Assembly (NCBI GenBank): GCA_044356825.1
Contig: JBIKVM010000126.1
Span: 1 to 8,910, forward strand
Source: JAUREX01 sp044356825
Lineage (GTDB): Bacteria > Pseudomonadota > Alphaproteobacteria > Rhodobacterales > Rhodobacteraceae
Reading direction: 5' to 3'
Length of the DNA: 8,910 bases
Each line of letters begins with the position of its first letter. Within the stretch, counting starts at the first letter, position 1. Both the position numbers and the translations under genes were made by a program. The notes under the pieces are model-generated. The model was not told where the DNA came from and ran no database searches. It was given only the letters and a program-made list of their open reading frames with translations. Positions 1 to 5,054 of this stretch are shown piece by piece.

Positions 1-280
1 GAAAGGCGCAAGATTGCGGGGTGCAGCCGCGCGCGCCGGGGATGGCGTCCCAGCCATCGGGCAGCGCCTCGCCGGGGCGGCCCGTCTTGGGATAGGCGTA
101 GACGACGACAAGACCGCGAAGCGCCGAGAGGTCGACCACCCGCCCGTCCGTCGCGGGCAGCGCCACCGCAGGCAGCCGCATGCCGGCCAGATGCGCCGCC
201 GCCCCGTCATCGACCGGGGCGGGCAGGGTCGACCAGTCCACCGACGCGAGCGTGGCCGGCGTCATCACCGGCCCCGCCAT
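1..280 (-). CDS. PrxQ/BCP-like peroxiredoxin (AhpC/TSA family), C-terminal part missing
   Basis: Partial gene: the first 93 residues are visible and the rest lies beyond the left edge. Thioredoxin-fold peroxiredoxins reduce hydrogen peroxide and organic peroxides through a peroxidatic cysteine. A beta-strand rich in Val and Tyr (LVVVYAYPKTGRPGE, about residues 57-71) leads to GARGCTPQSCAF at 82-93. C86 and C91 are five residues apart, the spacing of peroxidatic and resolving cysteines in bacterioferritin-comigratory protein/PrxQ (GCTxxxC). The insert between strand and cysteine (PDGWDAIPGARG) is longer than in E. coli Bcp, so this is a PrxQ relative and not a standard Bcp. The start is the ATG whose A overlaps the last base of the proS TGA (TGATG), with GGGG about seven bases upstream inside proS; Met6 is an alternative. 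The one-base overlap suggests co-transcription and coupled translation with proS. The family call is firm; the substrate is unknown. Confidence 0.82.
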   Translation of the reverse strand, partial: MAGPVMTPATLASVDWSTLPAPVDDGAAAHLAGMRLPAVALPATDGRVVDLSALRGLVVVYAYPKTGRPGEALPDGWDAIPGARGCTPQSCAF

Positions 281-1617
281 CAGAGCCCCGCGTAGATCTG
301 GGCGATGCGCGCGACCGCGGCCTCGGGCGTCATCTCTTCGGCCTCGCCCGTGCGGCGCGAGGTCAGCTCGACCTTCCCCGCCGCAAGGCCGCGCGGCCCG
401 ACCGTGATCCGCCACGGCAGCCCGATCAGGTCCATCGTCGCGAACTTGGCGCCCGCGCGCTCGTCGCGGTCGTCATAGAGAACCTCGAGCCCCCGCGCGG
501 CAAGCCCCGCCTCGATGGCGGCGCAGGCCGCATCGGTCGCGCCGTCGCCCTGCTTGAGGTTGACGAGCCCGACCGGGAAGGGCGTCACCCCCTCGGGCCA
601 GACGATGCCGCGCTCATCATGGCTCGCCTCGATGATGGCGCCGACAAGGCGGCTCACGCCGATGCCGTGGCTGCCCATGTGGACGGGCACCCGCTCGCCC
701 TTGTCGTTGACGACAACGGCCCCCATCGGCTCGGAATACTTGGTCGAGAAATAGAAGATCTGCCCGACCTCGATCCCGCGCCCGACCTTGCGGTGCCCCT
801 CGGGAACGGCGGCGAAGAGGGCGGCGTCATGCGTCTCTTCGGTGCGGGCGTAAAGCGTCGTGAACTCATCGCAGACGGCCGCGACGGCCGCGCGGTCGTC
901 GTAATCGATCGCGCGGTTCCCGAGCCGCAGATCCTGCACGCGGTCGTCGTAATAGACCTCCGACTCCCCCGTCGCGGCGAGGACGAGGAACTCGTGCGTG
1001 TTGTCGCCCCCGATCGGCCCCGAGGCCGCGCGCATCGGAATGGCCGTCAGCCCCATCCGCTCATAGGTGCGCAGATAGCTCACCATGTGGCGGTTGTAGG
1101 CGTGCAGCGACGCCTCCTTGTCGATGTCGAAGTTGTAGCCATCCTTCATCAGGAACTCGCGCCCGCGCATGACGCCGAAGCGCGGCCGGATCTCGTCGCG
1201 GAACTTCCACTGGATGTGATAGAGCGTGAGCGGCAGGTCGCGGTAACTCCCGACATGGGCGCGGAAGATGTCGGTGATCATCTCCTCGTTCGTCGGACCA
1301 TAGAGCAGGTCGCGCTTCTGGCGGTCGCGGATGCGGAGCATCTCCTCGCCGTAATCGTCGTAGCGGCCGGATTCGCGCCACAGATCGGCCGGCTGCAGCG
1401 TCGGCATCAGCATCGGGATGTGGCCCGCGCGCACCTGCTCCTGGTGGACGATCTCCTCGATCCGGCGCAGCACGCGATACCCGAGCGGCAGCCAGGAATA
1501 GATGCCGGCCGCCTGCTGGCGGATCATGCCCGCCCGCAGCATCAGGCGGTGGCTCACGATCTGCGCCTCGGCGGGGTTCTCGCGCAGGACGGGCAGGAAA
1601 TAGCGGGACAGACGCAT
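280..1617 (-). CDS. proS: Prolyl-tRNA synthetase, short form without editing insert
   Basis: Cytoplasmic class II aminoacyl-tRNA synthetase that charges tRNA-Pro with proline using ATP. The 445-residue protein shows the catalytic core in order: the start of motif 1 in GIYSWLPLGYRVL (38-50), the proline/ATP-binding TNEE loop (109-112), motif 2 with FRDEIRPRFGVMRGREF (139-155; R140 is the expected ATP-contacting Arg), the proline-pocket strand SGPIGGDNTHEF (199-210), and motif 3 GIGVSR (318-323, with R323). A HGTP anticodon-binding domain fills about 345-445. E. coli ProRS is about 570 residues because a roughly 180-residue editing domain (INS) sits between motifs 2 and 3. Here that stretch is too short to hold it, as known for alphaproteobacterial and mitochondrial enzymes, so clearance of Ala-tRNA-Pro probably relies on a separate YbaK/ProX-type protein not seen here. 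The start ATG has a GAGGT Shine-Dalgarno (plus-strand 1621-1625) and the N-terminus MRLSRYFLP is typical. It is divergent from the pentapeptide gene and coupled to the peroxiredoxin downstream. Confidence 0.97.
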   Translation of the reverse strand: MRLSRYFLPVLRENPAEAQIVSHRLMLRAGMIRQQAAGIYSWLPLGYRVLRRIEEIVHQEQVRAGHIPMLMPTLQPADLWRESGRYDDYGEEMLRIRDRQKRDLLYGPTNEEMITDIFRAHVGSYRDLPLTLYHIQWKFRDEIRPRFGVMRGREFLMKDGYNFDIDKEASLHAYNRHMVSYLRTYERMGLTAIPMRAASGPIGGDNTHEFLVLAATGESEVYYDDRVQDLRLGNRAIDYDDRAAVAAVCDEFTTLYARTEETHDAALFAAVPEGHRKVGRGIEVGQIFYFSTKYSEPMGAVVVNDKGERVPVHMGSHGIGVSRLVGAIIEASHDERGIVWPEGVTPFPVGLVNLKQGDGATDAACAAIEAGLAARGLEVLYDDRDERAGAKFATMDLIGLPWRITVGPRGLAAGKVELTSRRTGEAEEMTPEAAVARIAQIYAGL

Positions 1618-1644
1618 GGCACCTCGCGGGGCGGGGATTTCGGG

Positions 1645-1681
1645 TTGCCGGATGGTTACGCCATCGCCATCCTGCCGGCAA
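1645..1681. promoter_or_regulatory. Inverted repeat in the divergent proS / pentapeptide-gene intergenic region, possible face-to-face promoters
   Basis: The 102-base gap 1618-1719 must drive proS leftward and the pentapeptide gene rightward. It contains TTGCCGGATGG (1645-1655) and its near-complement CCAT-CCTG-CCGGCAA (1667-1681, four extra bases in the right arm). Each arm gives a TTGCCG hexamer, a 4/6 match to the sigma-70 -35 box, one per strand. Rightward, a 17-base spacer leads to CATCCT (1668-1673), a poor -10. Leftward, a 17-base spacer leads to TAACCA (complement of 1653-1658), also poor. The pairs face each other and overlap, so the two promoters could compete, or the repeat could be a regulator's operator. 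The dyad is seen directly; the promoter reading is inference. The pentapeptide gene has a clear AGGTG Shine-Dalgarno at 1710-1714. Confidence 0.3.
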
Positions 1682-1719
1682 GCGGCCGAGGGCCGCGCGC
1701 ATTCCGATCAGGTGTTTTC

Positions 1720-3192
1720 ATGACCGACCACGATCCCGATTCCCGACGCAACGCGCCCCGCAACCTGACCGAATGGATGGGCTTCCGCGTCCCGCCCGAC
1801 TGGTCGCGGGGGCGGCGGTTCGGGGGCGCGCTCGGATGGTTCCTCATGGCCGCGACGATCGTGCTCTGGCCCGCGGCGATCGTCGCCGCGGGCGCGGTCC
1901 TGCTGCACACGGCGGGTATTGCTTTCTCCGGCACCACCGAGGGCATCGACCTCGGCGCGGGGGCGCTGATCGTGGCCCTTCTCGGCGCGCCCTTCCTGAT
2001 CTGGCGGACCGTGATCGCGCAAGGCAACCTCGAGGTCGCGCGCGAGGGGCAGATCACCGACCGCATCTCCAAGGCGGTCGAGCAGCTCGGGGCCGAGCGG
2101 ACGGTGAACGGGGACGGCGGCCAGACCGAAGCCAACATCGAGGTCCGCATCGGCGGGATCCTCGCGCTCGAACGCATCGCGCAGGATTCGGTGCGCTTCC
2201 ATCAGGGGCGCGACCATGTGCGGATCATGGAACTCCTCTGCGCCTACATCCGCAACAACGCCCCGGCGCGCGGGGCGCAGGATCACGGGTTTGGTGTATG
2301 GCAGGCCCCGACCTCCGACGCGCCCGCCGAGGAGATCCGCGCGGCGCTGGAGGGGATCGCGACCCGCCGCGAGGCGATACGGACATGGGCCCGCGCCCTT
2401 CCTGCCCCCAGGCTCGACATCGCGGTCGCGCTCGACGTCATCGGCCGGCGGACACCCGAGCAACTCCGGATCGAGGCCGCCTGGCCCGACCCGCCCGGCA
2501 GCACGACGGAGTGGCCCTTCGCCATCCCCTGCCCGACACGGCCCGAGGGCGCGGTGGAGGAACGGCAGGAGCGGGAGTATCGCGACAGGGTCGCGGCGTG
2601 GAAGCGTGCGATGGTTGGCTACAATGGCTACCTCCTCGATCTGCGCGGCACCAATCTGCAACGAAGCACGCTGTCGGGCAAGCAACTCGGCGGCGCGCAA
2701 ATGGATGACACGCGACTCGAGGGCTCGTTCGGAGGAGGCGTCCAGTTTCAAGGCGCGAGGTTCTGGCTCGCAAGAATGGAGGGTGTAATTTTTTCTGCCG
2801 ATATTTCAGGCCTTTCCAACATGGCATTCGCGGATCTCGCAGGTGCAAACCTCGAAGCTGCAGACTTTAGTGACCTCGATGCGAGCTACCTCAATCCTTT
2901 TCAAATAGATAAATCAAACCTTACCGACGCTTCCTTCGTTGACGTCAATTTTTCAGGTGCACGATTGGGTCGCTCAAGTCTCTACAAGTGCGCTTTTAAG
3001 AGGTGCCATTTCGACGACCAGACGGATCTTGACGGCGCCACCCTCTTCGGCGCCGACCTATCCCGCTCCAACCTCCCCCCCTCCATCCTCGAAAAGGCCC
3101 ATGGCGACGACAGCACGCGGTTGCCCGAGGGCATGGCGCGGCCGGCGCATTGGGGGGGCTCCGCGGGGCCGCGTCCGCCTGCCGCCTCTTGA
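1720..3192 (+). CDS. Membrane-anchored pentapeptide-repeat protein of unknown function
   Basis: A 490-residue protein. After a charged N-terminus there are two hydrophobic segments (about 36-63 and 77-99), so it is probably anchored in the inner membrane by a hairpin. An alpha-helical module follows (about 100-182: AREGQITDRISKAVEQLG, RIGGILALERIAQDS, DHVRIMELLCAYIRNN). I recall similar motifs in front of pentapeptide repeats in other bacterial proteins, including actinobacterial ones, but know no assigned function. Residues 183-300 are unrecognised, rich in Pro, Arg and Glu, and end in a charged helix. Residues 308-452 form a right-handed quadrilateral beta-helix: Leu, Phe or Met recurs every five residues from 308 to 383, shifts register near 390, repeats from 401 to 431, shifts again, and ends at 437-452. 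That is about 28 pentapeptides, or roughly seven coils. The tail is Pro/Ala-rich. The start has AGGTG five bases upstream, and the frame stays open farther upstream only opposite proS. GC falls to about 47% over residues 348-427. No enzymatic motif is visible. Confidence 0.88.
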   Translation: MTDHDPDSRRNAPRNLTEWMGFRVPPDWSRGRRFGGALGWFLMAATIVLWPAAIVAAGAVLLHTAGIAFSGTTEGIDLGAGALIVALLGAPFLIWRTVIAQGNLEVAREGQITDRISKAVEQLGAERTVNGDGGQTEANIEVRIGGILALERIAQDSVRFHQGRDHVRIMELLCAYIRNNAPARGAQDHGFGVWQAPTSDAPAEEIRAALEGIATRREAIRTWARALPAPRLDIAVALDVIGRRTPEQLRIEAAWPDPPGSTTEWPFAIPCPTRPEGAVEERQEREYRDRVAAWKRAMVGYNGYLLDLRGTNLQRSTLSGKQLGGAQMDDTRLEGSFGGGVQFQGARFWLARMEGVIFSADISGLSNMAFADLAGANLEAADFSDLDASYLNPFQIDKSNLTDASFVDVNFSGARLGRSSLYKCAFKRCHFDDQTDLDGATLFGADLSRSNLPPSILEKAHGDDSTRLPEGMARPAHWGGSAGPRPPAAS

Positions 3193-3252
3193 TTGGCGGG
3201 GGCTGTCCTGCCATGTCGGGGGAGGGGCGGGAGGCGTCCGCGAGGGGGTGGC

Positions 3253-4335
3253 ATGGCGTTGCCGGTGCGCGATCAGGTGGTCTGGTGGGGTGTCGCCGCG
3301 GCGGTGTTCGCGGGCGCGCTCTGGGGGCTCGGGCAGGTGATCCTGCCCTTCGTCGTGGGCGGCGCCATCGCCTATTTCCTCGACCCCGTCGCCGACCGGC
3401 TGGAGCGGGCGGGCCTGAGCCGGGTGGCGGCGACCTCGACCATCATCTTCGGGGCGGGGACGGTCGTGGTGCTGGCGGGGCTCGTGCTGTTGCCGGTGGT
3501 GATCGGGCAGGCGGCGGCGCTGGCCGAGGCGATGCCGCAGATCCTCGCCCGCCTCGCGGCCTTCGTGCAGGAGCGCGTGCCCGACCTCGCCGATGCCGAC
3601 GGGCCGCTGCGCCGCTCGCTCGAGGGCGTTGGCGACACGCTGCGCGAGCGGTCGCTCGCGCTCCTCGATGTCGCGGTCAGCTCGGCGATGGGGGTGGTGG
3701 GCTTTTTCGTCTTCATCCTCGTGGTGCCGGTCGTGGCCTTCTACCTGCTGCTCGACTGGGACCGGATGATCGGGGTGATCGACGCGCATCTGCCGCGCGA
3801 CCATGCGCCGGCGATCCGCCAGCTCGCGCGCGAGATCGACGCGGTGCTCGCGGGGTTCGTGCGCGGGCAGCTGTCGGTCTGCCTGATCCTCGCGGTGTTC
3901 TACGCCGCGGCGCTGATGGCGGCGGGGCTGCAGTTCGGGCTGGTCGTGGGGGTGGTGACGGGGCTCATCTCGTTCATTCCCTATGTCGGCGCGATCATCG
4001 GCGGGGTGCTCTCGATCGGGCTCGCGCTGTTTCAGTTCTGGGACACGCCGCTGTGGATCCTCGTCATCCTCGCGATCTTCGCGGCCGGGCAGTTCATCGA
4101 GGGCAACATCCTCGTGCCGCGCCTCGTCGGCGGGTCGGTCGGGCTGCATCCGGTGTGGCTTCTGTTCTCGCTCTCGGTGTTCGGGGCGCTCTTCGGCTTT
4201 GTCGGGATGATGGTGGCGGTGCCGGTGGCGGCGGCGATCGGGGTGCTCGCGCGTTTCGGGCTGCGCGCCTATCGCGAGGGGCTGCTCTATCGCGGGCGCT
4301 CGGGGCCGGGCACGGGCTTCGGCGTCGGGGAATGA
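3253..4335 (+). CDS. AI-2E family transporter (PerM/TqsA-like, formerly UPF0118)
   Basis: A 360-residue polytopic inner-membrane protein of the AI-2E exporter family. Members have been linked to autoinducer-2 export (TqsA), Na+/H+ antiport and permease roles; the substrate here cannot be told. Hydrophobic segments lie at about 10-45, 62-88, 146-168, 205-258, 266-285 and 300-335. The hydrophilic loop at about 89-140 between the second and third is the usual extramembrane domain. Family signatures are DPVADRLERAGLSR (44-57), FYLLLDWDRM (163-172), ISFIPYVGAIIGG (239-251) and FIEGNILVPRLVGGSVGLHP (281-300). The start is ATG with GAGGGGG (3242-3248) four bases upstream; an in-frame TTG at 3193 would add a poorly family-like Gly/Arg-rich leader. 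The gene begins 60 bases after the pentapeptide gene, with no convincing terminator or promoter between them. Its stop overlaps the hdaA start (ATGA), so the two are translationally coupled. In alphaproteobacteria this permease often precedes hdaA, which suggests a link to the operon but no known mechanism. Confidence 0.93.
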   Translation: MALPVRDQVVWWGVAAAVFAGALWGLGQVILPFVVGGAIAYFLDPVADRLERAGLSRVAATSTIIFGAGTVVVLAGLVLLPVVIGQAAALAEAMPQILARLAAFVQERVPDLADADGPLRRSLEGVGDTLRERSLALLDVAVSSAMGVVGFFVFILVVPVVAFYLLLDWDRMIGVIDAHLPRDHAPAIRQLAREIDAVLAGFVRGQLSVCLILAVFYAAALMAAGLQFGLVVGVVTGLISFIPYVGAIIGGVLSIGLALFQFWDTPLWILVILAIFAAGQFIEGNILVPRLVGGSVGLHPVWLLFSLSVFGALFGFVGMMVAVPVAAAIGVLARFGLRAYREGLLYRGRSGPGTGFGVGE

Positions 4336-5027
4336 CGGCGCAGCTTGCCTTCGATCTCGCGCCCAGCGCGGCACGGGGGCGGGCGGATTTCTTCGCGGCG
4401 CCCTCGAATGCGGCGGCCCTCGCCGCGGTCGAGGGCTGGCGCGGCTGGCCCGGCGGGCGGCTCGTGCTCGCGGGCCCCGAGGGGTCAGGCAAATCGCATC
4501 TGGTGCAGATCTGGGCCGAGGCGGCGGGGGCGGCCGTGGTGCCGGCCGAACGCCTTGCGGGGGCGGCGCTGACGGCGCTGGCCGAGGGCGGGCGCGTCGC
4601 GATCGAGGATGCCCACCGCCTGGGCGGCAGCGCGGCGGCCGAACGCGCGGCGCTGCACCTCGCGAACCTCCTCGCCGAGGGGGCGGGGCATCTGATGCTG
4701 GCGGGAAGGGGCGCGCCGCGCGACTGGGGCATCGCGCTGCCCGATCTGGCGAGCCGCATCGCCGCCGCGCCGCAGGTCCGGCTGGAGCCGCCCGACGATG
4801 CCCTCCTCGCCGCCGTCCTCGTCAAGCTCCTCTCCGACCGCCAGATCGCGCCCGATCCCGACCTCGTGCCCTGGATCGTGGCGCGGATGCACCGCTCGCT
4901 CGCGGCGGCGGGGGCGGTGGTGGCGGCGCTCGATGCGCGCAGCCTCGCGCGCGGCCGGCCCGTGGGGCGCGCGCTCGCGGCCGAGGTCCTCGAGGAGCTT
5001 GCGGAAGGGATGGCGGACGCGCGATAG
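4332..5027 (+). CDS. hdaA: DnaA-related replication regulator HdaA (Hda family AAA+ protein)
   Basis: A 231-residue protein with a DnaA-type AAA+ fold and no DNA-binding domain IV, matching Hda/HdaA in length. With the DNA-loaded sliding clamp, these proteins stimulate ATP hydrolysis by DnaA (RIDA) and so prevent re-initiation of replication; in Caulobacter HdaA has this role. The N-terminus carries QLAFDL (4-9), a good match to the clamp-binding QLxL/FDL motif that Hda needs. The Walker A motif is GPEGSGKS (48-55; K54, S55). The Walker B position reads VAIEDAHRL (89-97), with one acid after the Glu where DnaA has two Asp. Sensor 1 lies around LMLAGRG (121-127). LPDLASRI (136-143) is box VII with the arginine-finger candidate R142, and MHRS (186-189) is the sensor II region with R188. 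The ATG overlaps the permease stop by four bases, and ppk1 starts 27 bases after its TAG. It could be annotated generically as a DnaA/Hda family protein, but gene order and clamp motif favour HdaA. Confidence 0.9.
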   Translation: MTAQLAFDLAPSAARGRADFFAAPSNAAALAAVEGWRGWPGGRLVLAGPEGSGKSHLVQIWAEAAGAAVVPAERLAGAALTALAEGGRVAIEDAHRLGGSAAAERAALHLANLLAEGAGHLMLAGRGAPRDWGIALPDLASRIAAAPQVRLEPPDDALLAAVLVKLLSDRQIAPDPDLVPWIVARMHRSLAAAGAVVAALDARSLARGRPVGRALAAEVLEELAEGMADAR

Positions 5028-5033
5028 TCGGCG

Positions 5034-5048
5034 CTTGCAACCCGCAAG
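5034..5048 (+). promoter_or_regulatory. Small hairpin covering the ppk1 ribosome binding site
   Basis: The 27-base hdaA-ppk1 spacer contains CTTGC (5034-5038), a five-base loop (AACCC) and GCAAG (5044-5048), a perfect five-pair stem. The ppk1 Shine-Dalgarno-like AAGG (5046-5049) lies largely in the right arm, five bases before the ATG, so the stem could mask it until ribosomes finishing hdaA open it. The pairing is seen directly; a regulatory role is inference, and a five-pair stem can arise by chance. Confidence 0.22.
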
Positions 5049-5054
5049 GCCAAG

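Noticed and set aside
619..1719. Upstream extension of the pentapeptide-gene frame, open for about 1.1 kb across proS.
   Set aside because: It is antisense to proS and has the low-complexity composition of a shadow frame. The ATG at 1720 has a good Shine-Dalgarno and precedes a sensible N-terminus.
3034..3055. Two GGCGCC palindromes 16 bases apart.
   Set aside because: Both are the Gly-Ala codons of consecutive pentapeptides (DGATLFGAD), so the repeat is explained by the protein sequence.
3182..3199. CCGCC/GGCGG stem around the stop codon of the pentapeptide gene as a terminator.
   Set aside because: Only five pairs with an eight-base loop and no T-run, which is common by chance at this GC content.
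3193..3252. In-frame TTG at 3193 as the permease start, and TTGATT (3189-3194) with CATGTC (3212-3217) as its promoter.
   Set aside because: The extension is Gly/Arg-rich and unlike the family, while ATG 3253 has a strong GAGGGGG. The -10 match is only two of six bases, so I do not call a promoter.
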